Of a DNA stretch of 35,978 nt, positions 22,057 to 30,415 are shown piece after piece. A model generated the notes under the pieces. It saw nothing but the letters and a program-made list of their open reading frames with translations, searched no databases and was not told the DNA's origin. Every line of letters starts with the position of its first letter. Positions within the stretch are counted from its first letter, which is position 1. This DNA comes from a virus: positions 1 to 35,978 of the IMG/VR virus record IMGVR_UViG_3300037110_000082; one strand, 5' to 3'. The position numbers and the translations under genes were made by a program.

Positions 22057-22438
22057 TCGCGCCACCAAGCTCGCCCTGGATGAGATCGTCGCGCGCGTCG
22101 AGCTCGCCGGCGCGGTGATCTCAAAGCGCGGCGCGCAGATCGTCCAGCGCCGCGCGATGGGCAAGCTGCACACCGGCTACGGCGTCGTGTCCGGGACGAT
22201 GCGCCGCAGCGTGCACACCGAGGGGCCGGCGCCCCGCGGCGAGGGCGCCTTCGGCACCAGGGTCGGCGCCGGGATCATCTATGCGCGTAGGTTCGAGCTC
22301 GGGTTCACCGGCCCCGACTCGCTGGGGCGGGTGTTCCCGTTGCGCCCGCGGCCGTTCATCGCACCCGCCGTCAGGGAGTCCCGGCCGCTGGTGCAGGCGC
22401 TGGCGGTCTCGGAGTGGCGCAAGGCGATCCGCGGCTAG
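22043..22438 (+). CDS. HK97 gp10-like tail completion protein
   Basis: A 131-residue protein from GTG 22043, overlapping the T-like extension by 14 nt. The order ALDEIVARVELAGAVISK, GYGVVSGTMRRSV, VGAGIIYARRFELGF, RPRPFIAPAVRES is that of gp10/gpZ-like proteins, which act at the head-tail junction or tail completion. These genes usually come before the tube gene; here it comes after the chaperone. Its TAG overlaps the stop of the convergent lipoprotein gene. Confidence 0.75.
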   Translation: MPVDDRATKLALDEIVARVELAGAVISKRGAQIVQRRAMGKLHTGYGVVSGTMRRSVHTEGPAPRGEGAFGTRVGAGIIYARRFELGFTGPDSLGRVFPLRPRPFIAPAVRESRPLVQALAVSEWRKAIRG

Positions 22439-22971
22439 GCGGTCGTGGCCGGCAGCCCGAGATCGGAGCGCACGATCGCAGCCGCAGCCGTCATCGCGGT
22501 CCCATCGGAGATGGTCTGCTGCTCCCAGGACGTCGCGCTGAAACCAGTCTGGGTCCCGAGGTTGTCCATGTCGGCGATCAGCGGCGCCGACGCGGTCACG
22601 AGCCCCTTGATGTCGCTCGCCGCCGGAGGGTATGCGCGGGCGATCGCGAGCAAGCTCGAGTGCGTGTTGGTGAGCGCCTGCGCTACCGGCGCCGTGATCT
22701 TCGCGAAGGTCGCGGCAGGCGCGGAGTCCGGCTCGGCCTTCAATTGCGCGTCGGCTGTCTTGTCGGCTGCCTTGAACGGAGCGATTGCGGCCAGGTACTC
22801 CTTTGCCGCTTGCGCCTTGCTGGTCGCCTGAGCCGCCGGCGCGGCGGCCGCGGTCTGAGTCGCGGTCGCGGGCGCGGCGGCGCTCTGCGTGACGGTCGCG
22901 GGCGCGCTCGAGCCGCAGCCTGCGATCGCGGTTGCCGCGGCGAGCGCGGCGAGTCCTGCCAGGCGTCGCAT
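22435..22971 (-). CDS. Lipoprotein (leftward moron)
   Basis: A 178-residue protein from ATG 22971, with GGAAGG upstream on its strand. The N-terminus MRRLAGLAALAAATAIAGC is a lipoprotein signal with lipobox AIAGC and acceptor C19. A Thr/Ala/Gln-rich linker follows, then an Ala-rich helical domain (residues about 55-178). The mature protein should be anchored outside the host membrane. Phage lipoproteins often block superinfection (established for coliphage Llp-type proteins), but that function here is inference. It faces the tail genes and has its own upstream region, shared almost exactly with the secreted protein at 29648. Stop codons overlap at CTAG. Confidence 0.8.
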   Translation of the reverse strand: MRRLAGLAALAAATAIAGCGSSAPATVTQSAAAPATATQTAAAAPAAQATSKAQAAKEYLAAIAPFKAADKTADAQLKAEPDSAPAATFAKITAPVAQALTNTHSSLLAIARAYPPAASDIKGLVTASAPLIADMDNLGTQTGFSATSWEQQTISDGTAMTAAAAIVRSDLGLPATTA

Positions 22972-23051
22972 AGGACGGCCTTCCGTTTGGTGGGTTATAT
23001 GGTGCATCGGGTTACAAGCGGGTCTATCGGACGACGGGAAGGGAACTTGAG
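22972..23051 (-). promoter_or_regulatory. Shared upstream control region, lipoprotein copy
   Basis: The 46 bases 22991-23036 match 30222-30267 except for one base, and similarity continues to the GAACTTGAG at 23043-23051. On the minus strand it contains a TATAAC box and ends in a GGAAGG ribosome site before the ATG. No clear -35 is seen at 17 nt. It also forms the leader of the tape measure gene. Confidence 0.7.
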
Positions 23052-23053
23052 CG

Positions 23054-25600
23054 ATGGCCGACTTCATCCCGCCGATCGTCGTCGACATCATCAGCCGCTC
23101 GGCCGGCTTCGCCGAGGGCGTCGAGAAGGCGAAGGCGGACATGGCGGACCTGTCCGCTGCCGCGACCGACTCGGCCGCCGCCACCGGCGCGGCGATGGAT
23201 GACGCCAAGGACCGCGTCCACGACGCCACTGAGGGCACCAAGAGCGATTTCGCCAGCTTCGCGGCGGATGTCGCGAACTCTGGCGCTGTCGGCAGCGGCG
23301 TGTTCGATGACTTTGCGGCGGACGTCCACAACAAGGCTGCGGTGGCAGGGGGCGCGATGGAGGACGCCGGCAAGGACGCCGAGAAGTCCGGCGGGCACTT
23401 CAAGCGCTTTGCCAGCGCCGCGGGCAGCGCTTTCAGCGATCTCGGCGGCTCGATCGGCGGCCTGAAAACCAAGCTCGGTGGGGTCGGCGAGGCAGTGCAG
23501 GAGGCGGGCGGCAGCATGTCCAGCCTCGAGAAGGGCGGCCTCGCGGCCGTCGCCGTCGGCCTCGCCGCCGCGGGCTATGAGGGCGTGAAGATGGGCTCGC
23601 AGTTCCAGCAGGCGATGACGCAGCTCGTCACCGGCGCCGGCGAGAGCGAGAAGAACATCGCCGCGGTCGGCAACGGCGTCCTGGCAATGGCCGCCAAGGT
23701 CGGGCAGACACCCGCCGAGCTCGCGAAGGGCCTGTACCTGATCGAGTCCGCCGGCTACCACGGCGCCGCGGGCCTCACGGTGCTCAAATCGGCCGCGGAG
23801 GGCGCCGCGACCGGCAACGCGCAGATGTCCGACGTCGCCAACGTGCTCACAACCGCGATGCACGACTACGCGATCCCCGCCGGCCGCGCCAACGCCGTGA
23901 CCAGCGCGCTGATCGAGACGGTCGCGCTCGGCAAGACGCACCTCGGGGACCTCTCGACCGCGATGGCCTCGGTGATGCCGGTCGCCTCCTCGATGGGCGT
24001 CAGCTTCCAGAACGTCACCGGCGCGATGTCGACGATGACCCTGGCGGGCATGAAGGCGCGGCGCGCCGGCACCGACCTCGCATTCCTGCTGCGCAGCTTC
24101 GGGGACCCCGGCGCCGCCGCCCAGAAGGCGATGGACAGCGTCGGGATCAAGGCGCAGGGACTCAAGGACATCATGTCCAAGCAGGGCCTCGGCGCGGCGC
24201 TGGCATACGTGCAGGACATGATCGGCAAGAAGCTCCCCGCCGGCAGCGTCGCCGCCACGCAGGCGTTCTCAGCGATCACCGGCGGCGCCACCGGCTACAG
24301 CACGGCGCTGATGCTGACCGGCAAGAACGCCGCCACGTTCAACGAGAACTCCAAGAGCATCGGCAAGGTGCTCGATGGCTCCGCCAGGTCGGTGCAGGGG
24401 TTCTCAAAGGCCCAGAAGGACCTCGCGTTTCAGTGGGACCAGTTCAAGGCGATGATGGACGCGATCATCACGAAGCTCGGGATGCACCTGATCCCGCTGC
24501 TCGAGAAGGGCGCGCACGACGTGCTGCCGGCGCTCAAGGTCGGGGTGGCGGTCGTCGTCGAGGTGTTCAAGGACCTCGACGCCGCGTGGAAGTTCCTCGG
24601 GCCGTTCCACGACGCGATCCTCGCGGTCGCCGGCGCGTTCACGATCCTGACGATCGCGTCGATGCCGATCGTCGCGACGATCGCCGCGGCCGTCTGGCCG
24701 TTCCTGGCGGTGATCGCGGCGATCGTCGCGGTCGTCGAGGTCGTCAAGCACTTCGGGATCGTCGAGGCCATCTTCAAGGACGTGTGGGGCGCGGTGGAGT
24801 CGATCGTGACGGGCGCCGTGCACGCCGTCGCGAGCGTGATCTCGAGCGTGCTCGGCGCCGTCGTCGGCTTCATCGAGGGGATCTGGCACGACATCGAGCA
24901 CGGCGTCACCGCCGCGTGGGACTGGATCAAGTCGGCCGTCGGCAGCGCCGTGGACGCTGTCGGCAACCTGATCGGCAGCATCGCGGGCACGATCGCGGAT
25001 GCGGTCAGCGGCGTGTTCAATGCCGCGGTGAGCTTCGGAGGGAAGATCCTCTCGGGGATCATCAACGGGATCGGCGCCATCGCCGGCGACGTCGGCAACC
25101 TGATCGCCGGCGTCGCCAGCACCGTCTGGAATGCCGCCACATCGGTGTTCACCGCCGCGCTTCACTTCGGCGAGAAGCTCGTCGAGGGGATCGGGCACGC
25201 GCTGATCGCGCTCCCCAAGGTGGTGCTGCACGCGATCGAGAGCATCCCGATCATCGGCAAGGCGATCAAGATCGCGCTCGAGGTCGGCCACAGCCTTGTC
25301 GGCAAGGCCTTGGGTGTGGTCGGGCTCGCCGAGGGCGCCGTCGTCGCGAAGCCGACATTGGCGCTGATCGGCGAGGGCTCGGAGCCCGAGGCGGTCCTGC
25401 CGCTCTCCCAGCTGCGCCAGCTGCTCGCCGGGCACCAGGGCGACTTCTACCCCGCCCGGCAGGGCGCCGGCACGCAGCAGAAGGCCGGCGGCTTGACGAT
25501 CGAGAACCTGAACATCAACGGGCGCTCACGCACCGACGCGCAGATCGTCAACGACATGTGGCTGCGGCTGCGTCCGTACCTGACCGCTCCTGCTTACTAG
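23054..25600 (+). CDS. Tape measure protein
   Basis: An 848-residue protein, the longest uninterrupted tail gene, with GGGAAGGGAA upstream of the ATG. The N-terminal 150 residues are coiled-coil-like (FAEGVEKAKADMADLSAAA). Residues about 180-420 match the TP901-type core (FQQAMTQLVTGAGESEKNI, ANVLTTAMHDYAI, MTLAGMKARRAGTDLAFLL). Hydrophobic helices lie near 535-570. The end (VAKPTLALIGEGSEPEAVL, GGLTIENLNINGRS) is typical of tape measures. It sets tail length: at about 1.5 angstrom per residue, roughly 125 nm. Confidence 0.92.
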   Translation: MADFIPPIVVDIISRSAGFAEGVEKAKADMADLSAAATDSAAATGAAMDDAKDRVHDATEGTKSDFASFAADVANSGAVGSGVFDDFAADVHNKAAVAGGAMEDAGKDAEKSGGHFKRFASAAGSAFSDLGGSIGGLKTKLGGVGEAVQEAGGSMSSLEKGGLAAVAVGLAAAGYEGVKMGSQFQQAMTQLVTGAGESEKNIAAVGNGVLAMAAKVGQTPAELAKGLYLIESAGYHGAAGLTVLKSAAEGAATGNAQMSDVANVLTTAMHDYAIPAGRANAVTSALIETVALGKTHLGDLSTAMASVMPVASSMGVSFQNVTGAMSTMTLAGMKARRAGTDLAFLLRSFGDPGAAAQKAMDSVGIKAQGLKDIMSKQGLGAALAYVQDMIGKKLPAGSVAATQAFSAITGGATGYSTALMLTGKNAATFNENSKSIGKVLDGSARSVQGFSKAQKDLAFQWDQFKAMMDAIITKLGMHLIPLLEKGAHDVLPALKVGVAVVVEVFKDLDAAWKFLGPFHDAILAVAGAFTILTIASMPIVATIAAAVWPFLAVIAAIVAVVEVVKHFGIVEAIFKDVWGAVESIVTGAVHAVASVISSVLGAVVGFIEGIWHDIEHGVTAAWDWIKSAVGSAVDAVGNLIGSIAGTIADAVSGVFNAAVSFGGKILSGIINGIGAIAGDVGNLIAGVASTVWNAATSVFTAALHFGEKLVEGIGHALIALPKVVLHAIESIPIIGKAIKIALEVGHSLVGKALGVVGLAEGAVVAKPTLALIGEGSEPEAVLPLSQLRQLLAGHQGDFYPARQGAGTQQKAGGLTIENLNINGRSRTDAQIVNDMWLRLRPYLTAPAY

Positions 25601-25621
25601 CAAGCATCTCGCGTCAAAAGC

Positions 25622-25752
25622 TTTCGGGTCTAGGGGCCGCTGCGCGACCCGTGACAAGGCACCGTCCCGGCGCGGTGCTTCGAGCGCATCCCGCTTGGCA
25701 CGATCCGGCCCGCGATCCGGGACACGGCGCGCTTGCGCGCCCCTAACCCTTG
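25622..25752 (+). repeat. Complete paired-arm element, diverged copy 3
   Basis: It begins TTCGGGTCTAGGGGCCGCTG. The central GATCCGGCCCGCGATCC part and the GGCGCGCTTGCGCGCC right arm are the same as in copies 1 and 2. The left arm and inner left segment have several changes, including a compensating extra G-C at the stem base. It follows the tape measure gene. Confidence 0.85.
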
Positions 25753-25769
25753 CCTGTAAAGGAAAGCCG

Positions 25770-25802
25770 ATGATCAGCCTGCGCCACGGAGAGACGAGCT
25801 GA
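25770..25802 (+). CDS. 10-codon leader ORF before distal tail gene
   Basis: ATG at 25770 follows AAAGGAAAG at a proper distance and encodes MISLRHGETS, then TGA. One base separates it from the GTG of the next gene. It may couple translation into the GTG-initiated gene, which itself has GGAGAG within this leader. Confidence 0.4.
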   Translation: MISLRHGETS

Positions 25803-25803
25803 C

Positions 25804-26706
25804 GTGCCGGCCTGGCCGCTACCGCCCGGCAAGCCGAGCATCTACGCCTCGATGCCCGGCGGCGTCACCGCACCCGCACTGGCGAGCTGGCAGGCCAGCT
25901 ACAACGGCGTCCTGATGGGTGCCGGCACCCCGATCGGCGTGCTCAAGTTCCACGGGCTCGGGGGGCTGCCGACGGTCGGCTCCCACGACGTGCCGTGGCC
26001 GCGGGACACCGGCGAGAGCCCGGGCGTCGACGCGATGGCCGGCCGTGACCCGGGCGCTGACCTGGTGATCACCGCCAACATCTACGCGCAGATGGTCGCG
26101 CTCGGCGGCGCGCTCGCCGCCGGCGGCGCGCTCGAGAACCCATTTTGGTTTCAGTTGCCTGGGCTGCCGGCGCTGTGTTCGATGTGCCGCCCGCGCACCC
26201 GCGCCGACGAGTGGGACGCGAACGTCGCCTCCGCCGGGATGTGGACGCCGACGCTCAGCTTCCACGCGACCGACCCGCGGCTGTATGGCCAGGCGCAGAC
26301 GGCATACACCGCGGCGGCGTCGGTCCCGGCGGCGCAGCTGACGATCGCCAACGCCGGCAACACCGAGACCCGCCCGGTGCTGATCCTCAACGGGCCGCTC
26401 AGCGCCCCGAGCATCCAGTTCGGCGCGGCCGCCAACCCGATCCTGATCGCGTTCGCCGCGGGGACCAACATCGCCGGCGGGGACACCGTCGTGATCGACC
26501 TCTCCACCCCGCACACCGTCACCTACTGGACCGGCGGGGTCGGCTCGGGCGGCGCGGTCTCGGACGCGTACAACGTGCTCGACCAGGCGACCACGTCATG
26601 GCCGACGCTGCCGCCTGGCGCGACCACCCTCAGCTTCGGCGCGAGCCAGGCGTCACTGGACGCCGCGCAGTTCGGCGTGTGGTGGTCAGACGCTTACATG
26701 CTGTGA
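25804..26706 (+). CDS. Distal tail protein (Dit-like)
   Basis: A 300-residue protein directly after the tape measure. N-terminal GVLMGAGTPIGVLKFHGLGG, then WPRDTGESPGVDAMAGRDPG and LVITANIYAQM resemble the siphovirus distal tail N-domain that docks on the tube end. The second half (LTIANAGNTETRPVLILNG, GDTVVIDLST) is the galectin-like or TIM-related beta part seen in actinophage Dit proteins ('aGt-x-x-RPvi-x-v-xG'). GTG is the only start with a fitting upstream site. Confidence comes from order plus this motif. Confidence 0.8.
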   Translation: MPAWPLPPGKPSIYASMPGGVTAPALASWQASYNGVLMGAGTPIGVLKFHGLGGLPTVGSHDVPWPRDTGESPGVDAMAGRDPGADLVITANIYAQMVALGGALAAGGALENPFWFQLPGLPALCSMCRPRTRADEWDANVASAGMWTPTLSFHATDPRLYGQAQTAYTAAASVPAAQLTIANAGNTETRPVLILNGPLSAPSIQFGAAANPILIAFAAGTNIAGGDTVVIDLSTPHTVTYWTGGVGSGGAVSDAYNVLDQATTSWPTLPPGATTLSFGASQASLDAAQFGVWWSDAYML

Positions 26707-26708
26707 GG

Positions 26709-26845
26709 CGCTTCGGGTTATGGGCGCCTAGCGGCGCCTTTTGGCGGATCGCGCCCTCGCATCGTGAGCTGAGGGCTCCGAGGCGGCGATCCCGCACACG
26801 GCCCGCGCAAGCGGGTCCTGACCCACACCCGAAGCCACACCACGC
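26709..26845 (+). repeat. Complete paired-arm element with perfect terminal inverted repeat
   Basis: The ends GCTTCGGGT and ACCCGAAGC are perfectly inverted. Left hairpin GGCGCC-TAGC-GGCGCC; right hairpin GGCCCGC-GCAA-GCGGGTC with a GNRA loop and one G-T pair. The interior differs from copies 1-3. It fills the gap between two tail genes. Confidence 0.8.
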
Positions 26846-26862
26846 AGGGAGGTGAAAGGGCC

Positions 26863-28212
26863 GTGCCCGACAACGTCCGCTACCTGCTCACGACACTGGA
26901 CCCGCAGGCGAACGGGCAGCCGATCGCCTACCCGATCGCCGAGCTCCCGTTCACCGGGGTCACGTTCTCGATGTGCTTCAACCAGGCCGGCCCGTTCTCA
27001 GCGACGCTGTCGATCGAGGACCGCCAGGTGCAGGCCAGCAACTGGCAGGAGGCGACGAACCCCGGCAAAACGTTCTTCTGGATCCAGATCGACGGGCAAT
27101 GGGTCTACGGCGGCCGCATCCTGAACCGCGTCTACAACCTCGCGGCGCAGACGGTCACGATCACCGGCTCGGACTTCTACGGCTACTGGACCCAGCAGCT
27201 GCAGGCGCGCGACTACACCGCATACCTCCAAGCCTACGTCGGCGCCACCAGCCAGACCTATGCGTGGGCGGCGAAGACCGCGACGCACACAGTGGCGGGC
27301 GCGCCGACGCCGATGATCGCCTGGCAGCTGTTGCGCGACGCCGCCGCCGTAAGCGGGTTCCTGCCGAACCTGAGCGTCCCGTTCCACGGGCAGGGCGTCG
27401 GCGCGAAGTCAGACCCCGACTATTGGGTCACGAACTACCTCGCCGCCAACTACGTCACGTTTTCCGGGCCGCTGTCTCAGCAGCAGACCGTCGACGCGCT
27501 GCTACAGCAGTTCGTCGGGATGGGCGGCGGCCACACGTTCGCGACGTCCGTAGGCGTCGACATCGTCACCGCGCTCGCGACGGACGCCAACGGCAACCCG
27601 CAGGCGCAGACGTGGGTGGCGTGGCCCCGGTACGGCGAGACCGCGCTCGAGCAGGGCTACGTCGCCGGCGCCGACGTCGGCAGCATGAAGGTGCTCGACC
27701 TGTCCACGGTGCTCGATCTGGAGTGGTCAGAGGACGCGACCGCGCAGGCGACCACGCTCGTCGAGATGACCGGCGCCAGCGGCGTCAAGGCGAACGCCAA
27801 GCAGACCGACCCCGGCGCGCTCGCGGCCAACTACCCGCTGACCCAGCAGGCGATCTGCCACACGAGCACCTCGCCGACGACGCTCAGCCCGGCGGTCCTC
27901 CAGAGCCTGTATGAGGGCGACCGCGACCTGTACTCGTTCCCGCAGATCGCGCCCGTCGTCACCCTCCCGGTGTTCGCGGCCGGTGGGTGGGGGATCACGC
28001 AGCTGCCGATGGGCGAGGACATCGGGATCTTCAACCCGTTCGAGCGGATGGGCGAGCAGTACGCCGGTTCGCTGCCGTTCCCTTCCTGGTCGACGCTCGC
28101 GACCATGCGGCTCGTGCGCGCCGACGTGACGATCGCCGACCAGGGAGTGAGCACCATGCAGCTGACCTTGAACCCGCCGCCGGGCTCACCTTCGCCGCCC
28201 GGGTACAAGTAG
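26863..28212 (+). CDS. Tail-associated (baseplate/Tal-like) minor tail protein
   Basis: A 449-residue protein from GTG 26863 after GGGAGGTGAAAGG. The start (NVRYLLTTLDPQANGQPIAY, FTGVTFSMCFNQAGPFSATL) and IDGQWVYGGRILNRVYNL fit the minor tail protein that follows the distal tail protein in actinophages, forming the hub below it. Residues about 130-200 are helix-rich (MIAWQLLRDAAAVSGFLPN). No peptidase motif is visible. It ends VSTMQLTLNPPPGSPSPP and its stop directly abuts the next ATG. Confidence 0.75.
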   Translation: MPDNVRYLLTTLDPQANGQPIAYPIAELPFTGVTFSMCFNQAGPFSATLSIEDRQVQASNWQEATNPGKTFFWIQIDGQWVYGGRILNRVYNLAAQTVTITGSDFYGYWTQQLQARDYTAYLQAYVGATSQTYAWAAKTATHTVAGAPTPMIAWQLLRDAAAVSGFLPNLSVPFHGQGVGAKSDPDYWVTNYLAANYVTFSGPLSQQQTVDALLQQFVGMGGGHTFATSVGVDIVTALATDANGNPQAQTWVAWPRYGETALEQGYVAGADVGSMKVLDLSTVLDLEWSEDATAQATTLVEMTGASGVKANAKQTDPGALAANYPLTQQAICHTSTSPTTLSPAVLQSLYEGDRDLYSFPQIAPVVTLPVFAAGGWGITQLPMGEDIGIFNPFERMGEQYAGSLPFPSWSTLATMRLVRADVTIADQGVSTMQLTLNPPPGSPSPPGYK

Positions 28213-29091
28213 ATGCCGCCCGTCATCCCGGGCCGCGCGGCACGCCAGGTGCAGGCGCTCGCCCGCCCCGCCAACCAGGCGCGCGCGACCGCACAGCAGC
28301 AGCAGGGCGGCAGCTCCGGGACGATTCCCGGCACGGCCAGCGACCCGACGCAGGTCGGGCATACGACAGGGATCATCCCGCTGAACCCGCCGACGGGCCC
28401 GAGCCCCAACGGCGACCAGGTCGCGGGCGTCGGCATCCAGGTCCTCAACAACGCCGACCCGCCAACCCCGGTCGTGGTGATGGGGAACCTCGCCGCCACG
28501 CAAACGTCCGGGACCGACCTTCCTGCCAACTTCACCGACGGCGGCTTCGCGTTCGTCGACGATGGGGGGAACCTCGTCGCGGGGTACTCGCAGGAGACGG
28601 GGCTGTGGGGGTTCGCGCCCCCCGCGGCCGGCGGGCCGTCGATGCTGACCGCGTGGATGGACTGGGTCACCGGTGCGGGCATGAACGTGCTGATGCCCGA
28701 CGGCGAGCAGGTGGCGGGCTACGGGATCACGGTCCCGGCGACGGCACCGACGCACGGGCTCGGGTTGCTCTACAACGCCTGCGTGACCCAGGTAGGCTCC
28801 TACGCCGGGGGCTCCATCGGGTTCTGGGGCAACTGCCTCGACGACGCTGCGTGGACATCGGAGAGCGCTGTGGCGATCGTCAGTGCCTACACGCTCGACG
28901 GCGCCAGCTCGATCCAGCTATGGACCGGCAACTACTCCGCGGCGGACGCCAACAACAGCCACCAGTTCACCGCGTGGGACGTCCTTGCAGTGACCGGCAC
29001 CCTGCTCTCAGCCCCGGGCGACGAGCTGGTGGTGGCGGGACCGTGCATGCTGGCGGTCAACTACCTCCTGAAAGGCAACGTGGGCGACTAG
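28213..29091 (+). CDS. Candidate receptor-binding or tail-tip protein
   Basis: A 292-residue protein that begins right at the end of the previous gene. A basic, Gln-rich N-terminus (GRAARQVQALARPANQARA) and Pro/Gly-rich linker lead into a beta-rich domain (residues about 75-292) with many Gly, Asp, Asn and Trp residues. It is the last rightward virion-like gene before the lysis genes, where tail-tip or receptor-binding proteins usually lie. No family was recognised with certainty, and it could equally be a minor tail protein. Confidence 0.6.
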   Translation: MPPVIPGRAARQVQALARPANQARATAQQQQGGSSGTIPGTASDPTQVGHTTGIIPLNPPTGPSPNGDQVAGVGIQVLNNADPPTPVVVMGNLAATQTSGTDLPANFTDGGFAFVDDGGNLVAGYSQETGLWGFAPPAAGGPSMLTAWMDWVTGAGMNVLMPDGEQVAGYGITVPATAPTHGLGLLYNACVTQVGSYAGGSIGFWGNCLDDAAWTSESAVAIVSAYTLDGASSIQLWTGNYSAADANNSHQFTAWDVLAVTGTLLSAPGDELVVAGPCMLAVNYLLKGNVGD

Positions 29092-29125
29092 CGCCCGCCG
29101 TCCCCGCTTCACCCCGCTCCGAGGC

Positions 29126-29168
29126 GGCGATCCCGCACACGGCGCGCTTGCGCGCCCCTAAACCAAAC
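29126..29168 (+). repeat. Reverse hairpin arm before 29189
   Basis: CGATCCCGCACAC tail, stem GGCGCGCTTGCGCGCC, then CCTAAACCAAAC. It ends about 20 nt upstream of the ATG. Confidence 0.8.
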
Positions 29169-29188
29169 CCCAGGAGCCATCCTCCCTG

Positions 29189-29662
29189 ATGAGCACCACG
29201 CCCCCGCTCCCGAAGTGGCGCGACCCGACCGACCCGGCGAACTACCCGCCGCGCGCGCGGACCCACCACCACTATCTCGCCGCCGCCGTCAAGTTCTCGC
29301 CGGCGGCGATCAAGCGCGAGATGGCGCAGGTGGAGGGCTTCAACGCCAAGCTCGCGGTGCTCGTGACGCGCGGGGTTGGGACGATGGCCTGCGCGTACCT
29401 GTTCGCGGTCCTGGCGATCTCCGGGTTCCCCGCGGCGATGCGCAAGGGCGGGATCGGGTTCTCGAACTGGCTTGCGGAGGAGTTCCTGCAGCTCGTCTTG
29501 CTGTCGATCATCATGGTCGGGCAGATCGTCTTGGCGAAGGCCTCCGATGCGCGCGCCGAGAAGCAGGCGGCGGACACGATCGCGATCCTCGACGAGGTCA
29601 GGGCGCTGCGCGGAGCGCTCGCCGAGCGCACGACTCCAGGGCCACGCTCACAAGCTGAATAG
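29189..29662 (+). CDS. Two-TM membrane protein, DUF1003-like topology or holin candidate
   Basis: A 157-residue protein. A polar N-terminus leads to two hydrophobic helices at about 62-82 (VGTMACAYLFAVLAISGF) and 98-117 (EFLQLVLLSIIMVGQIVLA), followed by a charged helix (RAEKQAADTIAILDEVRAL). This layout resembles DUF1003 proteins and similar membrane proteins found near actinophage lysis genes. It could act in lysis or exclusion; neither is shown. The ribosome site AGGAG is followed by CTCC close to the ATG. Its end overlaps the convergent secreted-protein gene by 15 nt. Confidence 0.65.
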   Translation: MSTTPPLPKWRDPTDPANYPPRARTHHHYLAAAVKFSPAAIKREMAQVEGFNAKLAVLVTRGVGTMACAYLFAVLAISGFPAAMRKGGIGFSNWLAEEFLQLVLLSIIMVGQIVLAKASDARAEKQAADTIAILDEVRALRGALAERTTPGPRSQAE

Positions 29663-30202
29663 CGCCAGGGCGCCCGTCGATGGCAGGTACCTGGCGGAGC
29701 CGGCGAACCTCACTGCAACGCCGTAGCTGCTCAGCGAGTCGCCGCCGATATCGCTGGGGATGCGGACGGTGACCGTCTTGAGCGGGCACGGCTGCTCGCC
29801 GATGGCCGCCTTGGGCGCAAAGAACTTGATCGAGGTGCCCGACGCGGAGCTGGCGATCATGCACGTCTTGCCGGCCGGCAGCCGGAAGGACTCGATCGCC
29901 TTGACGATCGGCTGGTCCTGCCCCGCCAGCGGCTCTCCGACGCCGGTCCACGGCGGCGTAGTAGCGCTGGTCAGCGTGAACCTCAGCGGCGCGCCGCGCT
30001 CGACCGTCGGGCACGGGAGCTTGGTCTCGCCGCGCCGGCAGGTGCCCGTCGGCGCCGCCTCGACGGTCGCCTCGACGGTTGCCAGCTGCCCCACACCGGC
30101 GCCGCCGCCGCTGCTGGCGATTACGGTCGGGATCTTGGCTTGTGCGGCTGCTGGTAGGGCGAGGGCCGCGGTGAGTGCGGCGAGTGCTGCTAGGCGTCGC
30201 AT
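29648..30202 (-). CDS. Secreted protein with cleavable signal (leftward moron)
   Basis: A 184-residue protein from ATG 30202, with GGGAGG upstream on its strand. MRRLAALAALTAALALPAAAQA is a signal peptide with cleavage expected after AQA, and no lipobox. The mature domain is beta-rich and has four cysteines (TCRRGETKLPC, KTCMIAS, QPCPLK), enough for two disulfides. The first 10 residues and the upstream DNA closely match the lipoprotein gene at 22435. No family was recognised. An exported role during lysogeny or superinfection exclusion is possible but unproven. Confidence 0.75.
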   Translation of the reverse strand: MRRLAALAALTAALALPAAAQAKIPTVIASSGGGAGVGQLATVEATVEAAPTGTCRRGETKLPCPTVERGAPLRFTLTSATTPPWTGVGEPLAGQDQPIVKAIESFRLPAGKTCMIASSASGTSIKFFAPKAAIGEQPCPLKTVTVRIPSDIGGDSLSSYGVAVRFAGSARYLPSTGALALFSL

Positions 30203-30282
30203 GGACGGCCTCCCTGTTAGGTGGGTTATACGGTGCATCGGGTTACAAGCGGGTCTATCGGACGACGCTGACCGAACTTGAG
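30203..30282 (-). promoter_or_regulatory. Shared upstream control region, secreted-protein copy
   Basis: Matches 22972-23051 (46-base core at 30222-30267 with a single difference). On the minus strand it has TATAAC, then GGGAGG before the ATG. The whole 30203-30528 interval (326 bases) has no gene. It holds this region, two hairpin arms and the endolysin leader. Confidence 0.7.
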
Positions 30283-30298
30283 GCGCTGCCAGCACTGC

Positions 30299-30415
30299 TG
30301 TTCAGGGGCGCGCAGGCGCGCCGTGTGCGGGATCGCCGCCTAGGAACGGCGCTGCGGTTCGAGGGCGCGATCCGCCAGAAGACGCCGGTAGGCGTCCTAT
30401 AAACCACACCAGCGG
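30299..30415 (+). repeat. Forward and reverse hairpin arms before endolysin
   Basis: Left hairpin GGCGCG-CAGG-CGCGCC with the GTGTGCGGGATCG tail. Right hairpin GACGCC (30381-30386), loop GGTA, GGCGTC (30391-30396), then CTATAAACCACACC. The A-T pair in the right stem is another compensatory variant. The AAGGAG leader of the endolysin lies beyond. Confidence 0.75.

Noticed and set aside
22972-23517. 360-codon leftward ORF extending the lipoprotein upstream
   Set aside because: The upstream part is antisense to the tape measure start. The signal peptide begins at ATG 22971 with a ribosome site.
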